This document shows positions 12,003 to 23,159 of a stretch of 64,000 nt of DNA, piece after piece. Position 1 is the stretch's first letter; the number at the start of each line of letters is the position of its first letter. Source of the DNA: Rhineura floridana (taxonomy: Eukaryota > Chordata > Lepidosauria > Squamata > Rhineuridae); contig NC_084489.1 in NCBI RefSeq assembly GCF_030035675.1, positions 21,787,501 through 21,851,500 on the forward strand, read 5' to 3'. Made by a program: the position numbers and the translations under genes. Under the pieces are notes generated by a model. It was not told the origin of the DNA and made no database searches. It saw nothing but the letters and a program-made list of their open reading frames with translations.

Positions 12003-14087
12003 CTCAAGTGTCAACTTCATGATCATATATCAGCTTTGCCATACTTAGTTTAAGACGCATAGCATAACTAAATGTACAGATTTGTTAGACTCCAGAAGCC
12101 GTGTACATTGCCATTTGTTGTATTTATTAATGTTACAATGTTATCTTGCTCTGTCAACCATGCCCAAGAACTCAAGATACAAAGGACAGCTTCATCTACT
12201 CTAACATACAGCATACTAAAACTTGATTCATGTGCAGTAACAACCTTCATAAAATGCCAAAGTTGGAATTTAAAATTTTAAGTTTCTGCTATGCCATTAA
12301 GTGACATACAAATCCACATAATCTTAGTTCTTTAGCTTTAATACCCTGCAAAAATTTTGTTGGCAAAGAAATACATTTTCAGGAAAGATACACAACTCAA
12401 TAGTGTCTGCTGTAGGTTTACTTTCCCTGATCTGGGGATCCAGTGGCTTGGCTTTACATCTATATAAAAGGCAACTATTTAGTAGCTTTCTCTCTCAATT
12501 ATGTCAAGCAATCACTTGAGAACAAAAGCAGTGCCATTCTAAGCATAGAAGAAGTTTGTTCCTCAGTAAATCAATGATTTCACATCATAGGCAGTTGTCT
12601 ATTGCAAAGTCATCCCATGTTTATAAAGCCGTAACTAAACTTGTTTCCTATGGATGCATTTTACCTACCCATCTCACAAAGCAGTGTGTTTTTGTAAGGT
12701 CTGAATTCCTGCTCAAGAGTCCAGAAAGAAGCTGGACTCTTGGAAAGACACATCAGCACCAGCCACATCAACAACATGTATTTAAGGAAATTTAGGTAGG
12801 ATTATCTTCTGTACCCTAGGAACCTCTTTGGGAGTTAGTTGAGTTCTATTATCTGTCAGTGTCATGTAATACAGCAATGCACAAATCTTAGCATAGAAGT
12901 ATTATACTAGTATCTCTCCAAATGTCATATAGCTGTTCAGAAGATCAACATTTGACTGAAGTTGTCACTAAAACTTTGGGCAGCAGACAAAAAATGTTGT
13001 AAACGTATTTCCAGAATATTTCCAAATTTCAACCAGTAAGAAACCACAAAGGACATTTGCCACTAGACATATAATTACTTCCATCCTGCAAATACAAGTG
13101 TGTGCGACCAACAGCTGATACTTGCCACAATACATTTTTAAGGTTAAGTATACAGCTTAAGTTTTCCCAAAAGATAAACTCCACATACTAGGGGAGCCTA
13201 CACATTTGTTGGCCATTGAATGCAATTCTACAGAAATCCTAGTCACTTGAAACTCAATAAAAGAAAAAGTATGGATAGTCTGCATATTCCATGCTGCTAC
13301 TTGACTATATTGTGATTTCTGTAGCCAGAACAGGCATTTTTAAAATAAAGAGATTACATAGATGAAACCAGTTAATATACGCAGACTAGTGTTCCTAAGT
13401 TTTCTATTTGGATGTGCATTTATTTTCTGGAAACCTAAATTGAAAAACAAAACAAAACAAACAGCTTAGCATTACACTGCATATTTTTGAAAGTGGTATA
13501 CACTAGAGGTTCCTAGTAAATTATGGCTACATATGTAAGGATGTAATAAATGGGGGCACAGGACAAATTGCTCATTTAAGGTCACTTAAATTTGTCATTT
13601 ATAATAAATCAGAACCCAGATGGCTGACTTCTGCAGGATTTCTGAGAGGAATCCAGTAGAGCTGGTTTCGCGTTTCAGATGGCCACTAAGGAGTTGTAAC
13701 CTTTTCCAGAAGTTGTGATCCACATGGTGTCCACAATGAGTGCAGCAAGTCTGAGGTAGTCAACCCTTACGAAGGCTCAGTATCTGAACATAAAAAAATG
13801 TGAAATAACCACTGGCTGCAGATACCTTTGCAGAGTAATCAAAACACTGGGGATTCTTGTTCGACCACTTACATTAATTTCCCTCATATCCAAAGAAGAG
13901 TCAGGTGTACCAAATTAAGCAAACTTCCATAGTGCAGAAGAGCCAATCACTTACGTCAAAGAGGTCTGCACTTGTTGCAGTAGATCCAGCAGATATAAGA
14001 CGACATGTTCATAATAGGTGTAGTTTAGTTACCTTAGACTGGAAGGGTATCAAATAACCATTCCTTAATTGTAATGTGTGTGCATCT

Positions 14088-14214
14088 TTACTGATCCCCA
14101 AGCACAGCATATTGGTTGTCTAGCTGAAGTTTAGTTGCCTGGGTTTTTGAAACCTCATCCCTACCTCTATTTTTGTGTTTTACTACTTCAAAGCTCTTCT
14201 CCATTTCTTTATCC
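14088..14214 (-). CDS. CDV3: CDV3 terminal coding exon 5
   Basis: Acceptor CCCTTAG. Encodes DKEMEKSFEVVKHKNRGRDE then VSKTQATKLQLDNQYAVLGD and a final Q, with TAA at 14090-14088. The exon was not obvious from open frame length and was placed by homology and phase. Confidence 0.93.
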
Positions 14215-17200
14215 CTAAGGGAAAATAAATGTAATCAGTAAGTGTCTCACACACACTTGCCCCTTAGTAATATTATTTCAATGACACTAGTTTTGGTTGC
14301 AAAGTTCCATGGCTAGGGCCACTGACAGAATGCGTATATGGGCCACAACCCAGGGTGCTACCGTAGGGAGAGTGCTTGTGAGCACTGGTGGGATAATTCT
14401 TTGAACAAAAAGCCTCAATGTCATTACACAAACTGCTTTCAAAACACCAACAGCAGAGTTAGGGTCTGCTGTTCAAAACACAAGTTCAAAGCTATGCTGG
14501 AGTGTGTTACTGGTGCTGTTTGCTGGATTGTGGCTATAAAACCATGCTAATTCACACTCACACAGAAGTTTAAACACTGTAATACATGAAAAATTGTGAA
14601 TATGTTAATTTCCTATTGAATGCAGCACCCAGTAGTTGTTCGCAGCACTGGCCTAAATCCAAAGAACTGCATAACTAGTTCTGCATGCCCAGGGAGGGTG
14701 TTGACCTTATATTTATTATACAGAAGTAATAAGAAAAGCCACTTTTGAAGTGGGGTGTGCAGGTTCCCATAAGCAGTTTGTGATACGGCATTCAGTGCAT
14801 GTGTGTCTGATGGTCACAGAAAAAAATTCCACCAAGCAAGCTCAAGGCCTTGGGGGCACCTAAGGCAGCTCTTGAGATCTCAGTCACAATCCCAATCCCA
14901 GGTTTAGTGTGAGATTGCAAAGAATGGCCTGCAAAAGCCATTTTTGTTAACATACTTTATTCCACAGGCGGACAAAACAGAACAAGGCTTATGCTTTAAT
15001 TTAGCAAAGAAAGCCACCTCTGAGGCATAAAACTAAAGAAATGCTAATTTCTTAAGCTAAGGAAAGTACTGAAGTCCTGCAAATGGCAAACTGAATTTAA
15101 GATCTACACAGGGCTGTGATTCGATATGTGAAGTGGGAACACATCAAGCCTTCCAACATTCTACCATCCAGCCCCTCTGAACAACTTTCTGTAAATAGAA
15201 TAATTGTTTTAAGAAAGCCGCTTGTCCAAACCTACGTAGATAGTGCTGCTTAGAACAGCATATCCGCCATTAAAACCTGGTTGCTGCTTCTGGTGCAAAT
15301 AACACCACACACTTGTTTATGGTTTCAGTGGACAGGAATATGAAGCTCTGAACCAAAGACTGAGGGGGGAAAGGGGCTTTAAATTAACCGTGCAGAGTCC
15401 TATTATCATACTTACTTTCTAGTATCTACATGCTTGGCAGTGGATTGCAATGATGGAAATTGTGTATCACTATAGATCTCTGGGGGTCCTTGTGGCACTT
15501 TCCGTGTCCTACTTTCTCTTGCACCAGGTGGCCTATATACCCCACTGGACTGGACTGGCTCCGGGCTTTCTGTAAATGAGACAGAAAGAGCTTTAGAAAC
15601 AGTCATGTGTTATTAGGTTAATGTGCAGGACCCCACTCTTTTGACCAACTTTGTATACTTCAAGTGGAGTGTTATATGAGCCTGTCATAATATTCTAGTT
15701 TAAATTTGGTCTTGATTTGAAACATCACCTGCTGTAGAGGAGCATTGATAACAAGCAACTTATTAAAATCTGAAAAACAAGTATTTCCCACAGAGGATTT
15801 CAACAGTAATGATAAACCATGGTTTGCGCTCTCCCCACCTTCACAAGTGATGGGAGAAAACTCGAAACTTTCATTTGCAGTTTGGAGCAAACTGTCTTCC
15901 CATCTGGGCCAAATATAGAAACTGTAGTTTGCAGAAATCATAGTTAACGAATTGGGATATCAAACATAGCAGGAAATGTGCTTTATTGTGAATTACAAAT
16001 GGAAGCTTCAGATTTCCTCTCGAGGGCAAAAAGGAGGGAAGGCAAAAAGGAAGTGTGTGAATCCACCAAAGGGAAAGTATGTGAATTCACCTAAATGCAG
16101 CCACAGCCAGTGGCGATACAGCCACTTTGAAGATACTTTTTTTTTTTTTTTTAAAGAATTGGCTACATGAAGAAAACTTTTATTAGTCTATATCAGTGGT
16201 TCCCAACCTTTATGAGCACAGGACCCCCTTTATAAGCTGAATTTTTTTGTGACCCCCCTTCCCTCCAGGGAGGCAGGCTGTCTGCCAGGAAGGAAGGGGG
16301 AAAGCAGCCTTTCTCTGCAGCCTTGCTTCTTTTTGCTTCACAAAAAGCCCTCTCCTCTCATTCTAAGCAAGTGCGTTGCCAGTAGCGGCAGTGCAAAGAG
16401 ACGGGAATCAGTGATAGTAATCCCCTCTTCTTCCTGGTAGCCCCACCCTCAGCCTCTTTTGGCATCTGCCATGTATTTTATAGGCAGATGCCTGCCTTTA
16501 GTGCGCCTGAAAGACACTCTGGCGCTTCAGCAAAAGGCCTTCCCTCTCGTTTGGAGCAAGGGGGAGGTGTCATCTGCAGTGGCAGTGGAAAGCAGACAGT
16601 GTAGGAGTGAAGACTTTTTTAAAAAAATTAATAAATAATTCATTTCTTTACTGTTCACGGCCCCCTCTGGATTAATTCACGGCCCCCCTGGGGGTCCCGG
16701 CCCCCAGGTTGGGAACCACTGGTCTACATAAAGCATCTGTCCATGCAGTCCAAGATGTACAGCAAACATGAGAAAAAAATCTTTCACAATCTTTTTACCC
16801 CAAGGCAGCTGTGTAGTCAAGTCTACTGCCATGTAAATACAACTACAGTATTCTACCAAGATAAGCATCTGTAATCTTATGCACTGCTTTCCCCATCTTC
16901 CTGCAATATTATTATTATTGACAACACACTACACTTACTGACAGCTGGTTATACTGTGTCACACACTACGGCATTTGGTAAACAATGCTTTAATTTTAAC
17001 AGGTGACATGAACCCACACTGGATTACTTCCCCTCTACTTATTTGAGCCTTCCATTGCTTCTCATCAAAATGTAACTGCACAGCACAAAATATAACAGAA
17101 AGCCCAATAAAGCCAATTCAATTGATACACCTTTTAAATTAACAGAGAAGTAAGCAAAAGTTACCAATAGTTTCAGCAACAGGTGTTTGCGTAGGAGCAG

Positions 17201-20200
17201 ATCTATTCCAAGGACCTGAAGTCTTATCCGCACCCCCACCTTGTTCTTCACTATTATCCCTTGGTTCTTCTCTCTTTTCACCTTCTTCATCATCTTTTTC
17301 ACTGAAGTAAACACAAAGGTGCAATACACGTCTATCACTTTCATAAAGCAAGCACATATGATACAATGCAAGTATTGCATACTGCAATATTAAGCAAAAA
17401 CCTCCAAAAAAACAGATCTCCAACATACATCTTGCATGTTTTATCATACAAAAGGATGGAGTCTGCTGATAAAATAAATTAAAGCTAACAGTTGTAGCAT
17501 ATAAGCTTCATAAAACTATGGGTCTGTAATTAGCAAAGGTGGTGCAAATATTTAGAATTGGACAACTTAAGAGTAGCAAATACTAAATATTCCATTATAT
17601 TGCTGCCCATACTTGTTTTAAGGGATGTTAAGTCTAACATTACCAAGCAAAAAAGAAAGTACACACACTTTTATGCAAAATAATCGTCAACCACAAATTA
17701 GTTCTTTAAGTCTGGCAATCATTGACAAGGGACAGAACTTCCAGAAACATGTTCATAAATTCAACCTGCTGCTTTGTTAGCCATACCAAGTAGAGAAACA
17801 TTAAAGAAATATTTAATAAAAGCTGCTAAGATGCGCACATAAGTTGTGGTGATTGCTTCAAGCCACCATGTGGCAAGTTTAGAGATATGACTTGATTTGT
17901 GGCTTTTTTCAGTTATTAAGCTGTTATAAGTCAGACTGAAATAACTCAAGAGTCTATGTAGTATCTGTAAGGTACATCCAAAACTGATTAGTAAAATGTT
18001 ATTTTAACATTTCTTTTAAAACAGCAATACCTAATTTGCATGGACTGAACTCTGAGACCACTGTAGTCAATTATTTCTTCCTGCTCAAATTCCTTCCAAT
18101 CATCCTCTTCCTGTAAAACACAAAGATTATGTAGGCTTATTATCAGCATTTAATGGAAGGCCAACAGCACAAAAAGCTACGAAATTATGCAATAGTAAAA
18201 ACCTCGCAGGATTTCAATTTTCCTATTCTTTTGCTGTGAAACACACTGCCTGCTTTAGAAACACATAAAATATTTCAAACGTCCAGAACATTTCACATAC
18301 ATCTTACTTCTAGTGTTATTTCTAATTAATATACATGACTACCTAAATTAACACAGTGGAAAAATGTTCCCATTTCAAAACATGGTCCATGCAGCAAAAA
18401 AGAAAAACTGTTCTGAAAAGTATTTGCTAATAGGGCACCTACATTCTAATTTTCCCAAAATGACACACAAATGGAAGGATAGCAATCTAGACTGGTAAGT
18501 CACAGTCCAGGAAAGCAAGAAACTTTCATTATCTACACACTCATACCAATGAGTCTTCCAGTGCTCATGCTTATGTAGCCAAAATTGCTCAATCAAAGAA
18601 CAATGGCAGACTTGGGGTAACTCTGAGGAATGAACATGTGCAAAAAATCTGTAGAAAAAACTGAGGGGGAAGAAGACCCAAAGAAGCTCTCTAACAACTG
18701 AAAGGCACACAACATTAAGAGACGGGGGGGGGACACTCCACTGGGTAGGAGGCAGAACAGAATGGAGTAGCTTGAACACATGACAGGCACATATATATCT
18801 AAAGGACAGAAAGAACCATCTCATTGTTTGGACAGGCCCAAGTCCTCTTGTAGAAGAATGAACTGCATGAACCCAAGGCTTGCCAAGTATTATCTATTCA
18901 AAACCATTGTTCAGATGTTTGTCTGAACTGAGCAAAGGGCTTGTGAAATATCTGGATAATCAGGAATGTTTTAACTTATACGGTTCCAGTAGACCATGGT
19001 AAGGAACCTCAGGCTTGGGGGGCAAATGCAGAGTCTCTACCTAGCCCTTGGGACTTTTTGCAGACCTGTGCCACCTCTCCAGTCCTATGCCCTCGAGTGC
19101 TTTTGCCTGACTGGAATGTAACTGTGATAATGCCACTTGCAAGGCTGGATGGATAGATGTGCAACTTTTGCCTGGCTGGAATGCATCCTTTAACTATGCT
19201 AATGCTTCTTGCATGCCTGGATGGACAGACATGATTTTTGCATGGCTGGAACATAGCCTACTGATCACAGGAAAGAGCCACATCCATTTTGCCTCTTGTC
19301 ATACTACTGATATGTACCCCCACCCTCAAGTCACCTATGAGGAATGTGGCCTTCAAACTAGTAAAGGTTCTCCTCCCCTATAGAACAATGACAGAGACAG
19401 ACATCAAGTTTGATAATCATAAAACGTGAATTCCAAGAGGTTCAGATAGGGGTTCTAACTCCTTTGCTCTAACGGGATGAAACCATCAATTAAACAGTCT
19501 CTTTTGGCATTGTAGTTTTGATGTATAGATAATACGATGTACAGAGACTGGTTTAATCTATTCAGTATAGGACCTGCTCTTTCACAGTCACCTATGTACA
19601 TACAACTGCTCGTTGAAGGGATGATTTTCTCATGCTGCTGCAAATGTATTTCTGGGCAGCTTATAGAGGCAACTTGTTCATATACACAGATCTTTTGTAA
19701 CATTTGGAAACAATTTGCTGCCCTCCTACTGGGAGGAAGAGTGGGATATATATTTAATAAATATAATTAATTAATTAATGAGCCTCATTATGACAAAGTC
19801 TAAGATTTGCTTTAGGTTAAGAAGATGTGCCATGCATAGGTAGAGCTATGTTCGCAGTTCTTGAAGATCTTGACGAAAATTGCATAGTTTCAAGTCTTGA
19901 AAGCTATTGACCACAGATGTCACAAAGAAATTATATCAATTGAGTGTGAAAAACTCATATCACAGCGAGAACTATTTAATCCATATTATATGGCACTTCC
20001 ATTATACAAGGGAAATGCATCACCAACACAACTGAGTCAAGTACTTCAGGAACCATTTTTGGAAGGCAATAAAAAGCACTAGAGAAAGTTGCACTATCAT
20101 GTTACTACTATGGCTAATGGCACTCACTCTCCTGTCTCTGTGGCGCGAAACTAAGAAAGCAGAAAACACTCCTATCTACCAGCTTCAAGGCTCCAACAAA

Positions 20201-20975
20201 GAGCTAATGAAAATCAGGGAAAGCCCTGGCCTAAGTTAAGACTATCATGCCTCCCAAGCTCAAATGAATACACTACTAGAAACGAAACAGTTTATCTGAA
20301 CTCTGGGGAAGCAGAAGACATAGTTAAGAGCACACAGAGAGATCGTGGCGCGGATACAAGACAGTCTATCGTGAAAGAACTTGAACATGTTCAGAGAAAC
20401 GAAGGAGGGAAAGAAGTCTATCCAGCCAATTATTTTTGGCCCCACAACATACACCTGATTATTCTCAAATATGAGAGATCCTCAAGACTCCAAGCTCAGC
20501 CCCCCTCCCTCCGTCCCCAGTTAAGGGGTGATCGGTGGGTGCCACTTCCACGCGCCCTATCCCAAGGCCAGAAAGGCCTGGATGACCCTGCAGCGGCGCC
20601 CTCTGGTGACAGGAAGTTACCAACGCCCACAGGAAGCAGTCAGGAAAAGGTCTCTTTTACCTTCTCTCTCCCCTCCCCCCACCATGCCTGGTCATACTCG
20701 ACCCATGACCCACTCAATTCAGACATCCCATTCACTAGCCCATTTACCTTATGCGCCGCCTTCGCGACAGCGGCGGCGTTGTTATTAGAGGCCGCCCCAG
20801 AGCCCCCTTCAGCTTGTCGGGTTCCCCCACCTCCACTAGCTACAGGAGTGTTGGAAGAGGCAGCCGAGGAAGCAGCCGCTGCAGTGGCACCTCCCCGGCT
20901 GATTTTCTCTTTCCGTTTCTTTTTGTCCCGCTTAGCGAAAAAGTCGTCCAAGCTCCTCTCCTCAGTCTCGGCCAT
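14088..20975 (-). CDS. CDV3: CDV3, complete five-exon coding region (about 241 aa)
   Basis: Orthologue of CDV3 (H41/TPP36), a small, largely disordered cytoplasmic protein whose biochemical role is not firmly established; it was named from carnitine-deficient mouse ventricle. Coding exons on the minus strand are 20975-20748, 18110-18031, 17301-17165, 15569-15416 and 14214-14088; their sum is 726 nt including TAA, against 258 aa in human. Diagnostic segments are MAETEERSLDDFFAKRDKKK at the start, DYSGLRVQSMQI, SGPWNRSAP, SSGVYRPPGAR, PPEIYSDTQFPSLQSTAKHV and KLQLDNQYAVL near the end. All splice sites are GT-AG and phases fit. Differences from human: a short Ala/Ser/Gly/Asn-rich segment in exon 1 and a C-terminus ending LGDQ instead of the longer tail of the main human isoform. 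It starts in a CpG island, in keeping with broad expression. Confidence 0.96.
15416..15569 (-). CDS. CDV3: CDV3 coding exon 4
   Basis: 154 nt, acceptor CATTTACAG, donor GTAAGT. Encodes ESPEPVQSSGVYRPPGARES then KVPQGPPEIYSDTQFPSLQS, the signature C-terminal motif of CDV3. Confidence 0.96.
16194..16721. mobile_element. hAT-like non-autonomous element in CDV3 intron 3
   Basis: 528 bp, termini CAGTGGTTCCCAACCTT and AGGTTGGGAACCACTG. Flanking octamers GTCTATAT (16186-16193) and GTCTACAT (16722-16729) form an 8-bp target duplication with one mismatch, the size expected for hAT transposition. The interior is GC-rich near both ends and carries no transposase. Confidence 0.88.
17165..17301 (-). CDS. 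CDV3: CDV3 coding exon 3
   Basis: 137 nt, acceptor ACTTCAG, donor GTAACT. Encodes an acidic disordered segment (EKDDEEGEKREEPRDNSEEQ) then GGGADKTSGPWNRSAPTQT. The proline-rich stretch seen after this point in human is shorter here. Confidence 0.95.
18031..18110 (-). CDS. CDV3: CDV3 coding exon 2
   Basis: 80 nt, acceptor TTTTACAG, donor GTATTG. Encodes EEDDWKEFEQEEIIDYSGLR and VQSMQI, the most conserved acidic/aromatic block of the family; one isoleucine longer than the human EVDYSG spacing. Confidence 0.95.
18994..19384. mobile_element. hAT-like non-autonomous element in CDV3 intron 1
   Basis: Begins CATGGTAAGGAACCTCAGGC and ends GTAAAGGTTCTCCTCCCCTA, with the internal marker GAGGAATGTGGCCTTCAAAC. 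The same family is found at 34245-34605 and probably 42077-42872. Internal sub-repeats GCCTGGCTGGAATG and GCATGGCTGGAACA are visible. Confidence 0.55.
19705..19775 (+). mobile_element. SINE 3'-tail fragment
   Basis: GAGGAAGAGTGGGATATATA followed by TTTAATAAATATAATTAATT; this is the ending shared by several SINE/LINE 3' tails in the window. No head is recognisable. Confidence 0.4.
20455..20510 (+). repeat. Local direct repeat, copy inside CDV3 intron 1
   Basis: CTCAAATATGAGAGA and CCAAGCTCAGCC recur at 21899-21945. A second shared block (ATTCAGACATCCCATTCACT, near 20716) has a counterpart at 21960-21980. Confidence 0.55.
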
Positions 20976-21720
20976 GACGCTGGCAGCAGAAACAGCTCCT
21001 CCTCGCGCTCCGGTTCAAACCGGTTGGGAGTGACTGGACGCGTCTTCCTCGCGCCTCACGCTCTCTCAGTCGGGAGGACGGTTGGGTGTCTTCAACCCGT
21101 AGGGGGGGCGAGCAAAAGAAAAAAGGGAGGGCGTGTGGTGATCTTTTTACAGGTGAGAATTCAACACCACCCAGCAGCCTCACGTGCGCCTTATATATGT
21201 CCAGCCCCCAGTCACTCCCGTTTCTCTCACAGGAGGCAGATGGTACAGTCCTAAACCGTCGCTGCCTACGCACTGCCTTTCTTTTTTCTTTTTAAACTCA
21301 CGCGGCAGAGTCTGTTCGATGGAGGAGAACGGTGGTTTCCGCTCTCCACGTTGGTAGCCGCCACTTGACACAGCCAAAGGAAGAGCGGAGGCGGAGGGGT
21401 GAGAAAGGCGGGGTTTGAAGCGGGAGTTGTTCTAACGTGGTACTCTACGTGACACCTTATTGGGTATGATAGCGTGAATGAGGGAGAGCGCATGCGCATC
21501 TTTCTCGCCAAACCAACCCGCCGAAAGGAACAAATGGCCTGGAAGCCAATGAGAAAAAACGGCTGATGACTTGTGCGTATCCAAGTGTGTGCCGGCCGGA
21601 GAGGACGTAGGAACGGGAGTTGGTGATTGGTCCAGTGCAGGGATATGGGAGGGAGAAAGAATTTGGAGAGACTAAGAACTTACGTGGGCGGGGTTGTCTA
21701 ATGCGCTTGCGCAAAATCTT
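20560..21720 (-). promoter_or_regulatory. CDV3: CpG-island promoter of CDV3
   Basis: Dense CG dinucleotides surround the CDV3 start codon and extend about 750 bp upstream. Visible motifs: CACGTG at 21181-21186; GC boxes at 21407-21413 and 21686-21693; CCAAT boxes at 21546-21550 (plus) and as ATTGG at 21459-21463 and 21626-21630; an NRF-1-like palindrome GCGCATGCGC at 21488-21497 and a second, TGCGCTTGCGCA, at 21702-21713. No convincing TATA box is placed. The make-up suggests a broadly active, possibly bidirectional, housekeeping promoter. The transcription start is not determinable from sequence alone. Confidence 0.75.
20748..20975 (-). CDS. CDV3: CDV3 coding exon 1
   Basis: 76 codons from the ATG at 20975-20973 to AAG before the donor GTAAAT. 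The start is fixed by near-identity with the mammalian N-terminus (MAETEERSLD). The basic stretch KRDKKKRKEK is followed by a low-complexity Ala/Ser/Gly run with an Asn triplet. Confidence 0.96.
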
Positions 21721-21898
21721 TGGTCGCTGTGTAATGACGACCTAATTAGAGGATGGGTTAAACTTTGGTCTCTTGTTTCGAGGTTTCTTTCTTCCTACGG
21801 AATACTGAGGAGGATTGGAGGGAGGGGATGTAAAAACCTCCATGGTGATTGTTTTGACTTGCTATTCCAGCTTTTCTCTTTGCCTGAGTTTTGTGTGC

Positions 21899-21985
21899 AG
21901 TTATTCCCAAATATGAGAGACTTCCAAGCTCAGCCACCCCCACCCCCGCTTGTTCACTTATTCAGACGTCTCATTTAGTGGTCGA
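21899..21985 (+). repeat. Local direct repeat, copy upstream of the CDV3 promoter
   Basis: CCCAAATATGAGAGA, CCAAGCTCAGCC and ATTCAGACGTCTCATTTAGT occur in the same order as in the 20,455-20,740 copy but closer together. This looks like a partial tandem duplication followed by deletion. Confidence 0.5.
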
Positions 21986-22783
21986 ATCCTCATTAGGTTG
22001 CCATCCCTTTCCGGCTTAATGGGATTCTTGTGTCTTCAACAGCTGTGTAAAAGGCAAGAATGTAATAAATGCAGCTTTTTCCTTTGCACCTTGTGAGGCA
22101 AAAGCTGCACCTGTAGAATTGTTTGCTGTGCACCTGTTAAAGGCTGAAATCGCACTTCTCACAGAAGAATTATGAGTAGAAATTGACTAATAGGTAAAAA
22201 AGGGAAGCAGGAGACACATGCTACCAAATTCTTCCAAGCTACACAGGAAGTGGATTGGACTGTGAAAGACCAACCCAAATTGTGTTGGCATTTTGACAAA
22301 TTTGTAGAACAGTCCAATATCTCAGAGAGGAGGTCAGGTCTCCTGCTCCCCTGGTGTATTCACTGTAGTTGCCCAATTTCCCTGTGTAAGGTTTGATAGA
22401 AATATCTGTTGGCTATAGGTACGTTCTTAAACCTCAGGGATTTTTGCCTATTAGTGAATTTCCCTGCTTTTTAGTCCAGGAGATAAGAAATGGGATCCTG
22501 TGCAAGCTTGCTGAGAATGGATTGATCATTTGCATGCTGATTGAGTTCAGCAGGATTTACTTCCCTGCAATCATGCTTAGGATGGGTAAAACTGACCTGG
22601 GGAAGAGGAGGGAGTGGGGGGAGGAGATTGGGTGGGTAGGCACTGGGCAGAGGGGAAGCCCTTTTCCTTTCCAAAAGGAAAACATTGTGGATGGTATTAT
22701 TCTTTTTCAGGGTTTCCCCCACCTTTTTATTCTACAGCAGGCACATGTAGCCTCCCACCCAAATTTAAACCAAAGCTGTCCCT
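21986..22783. other. No recognisable feature
   Basis: Upstream flank of CDV3 without a recognisable exon or repeat. Confidence 0.45.
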
Positions 22784-23075
22784 GGCCACATCCACAGCAG
22801 ACCTTTATTTCACTTTAGGCAGTCATGGCTTCTCCCAAAGAATCCTGGGAAGTGTAGTTAATGAAGGGTGCTGAGAGTTGCTAGGAGATGCCCTGTTCCC
22901 CTATCAGAGCTTCAATCAGAGTGGCTGACTGTTAAACCACTCTGGCCACTGGAAGTTCTGTCAGGGGAATAGGAGGCTTCTCTCAGCACCCTTCACAAAC
23001 TACACTTCCCAGGATTCTCTGGGGGAAGCCATGACTGTCTCAAGTGAAATCAAAGTCTGGTGTAGGTGTGGCCCC
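22784..23075. mobile_element. Long-TIR non-autonomous DNA transposon
   Basis: About 290 bp with inverted arms of roughly 95 bp. Left: GGCCACATCCACAGCAGACC, then CAAAGAATCCTGGGAAGTGT. Right: ACACTTCCCAGGATTCTCTG, then GGTGTAGGTGTGGCC. A separate degraded arm of the same family lies at 48245-48332. Superfamily not established; no clean target duplication found. Confidence 0.7.
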
Positions 23076-23159
23076 CTGATTAGACAAGCCTAGTAGCTGT
23101 GAGGCGTTTAGAACACTGACAGTTGGTTCTTACTGAGCATGCTCAACATTATCATTGAG

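Larger units (their letters stand above)
8600..14087 (-). other. CDV3: Probable CDV3 3' UTR and downstream flank
   Basis: This stretch lies directly after the CDV3 stop on the minus strand and is poor in transposons compared with the rest of the window (only 11.15-11.66 kb and 11.92 kb carry clear ones). That suggests a long 3' UTR, as in mammals, plus constrained flank. Candidate AATAAA signals on the minus strand lie at 10545-10550 and 10393-10398; I cannot say which is used. No other exon is seen. Confidence 0.4.

Noticed and set aside
1-14000. 3' exons of TOPBP1, expected left of CDV3
   Set aside because: No BRCT-like coding segment was recognised on the plus strand; the gene probably lies outside the window.
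20371-21254. Plus-strand open frames across the CpG island
   Set aside because: They overlap CDV3 exon 1 in antisense and have the Arg/Pro/Ala-rich look of GC-rich shadow frames.
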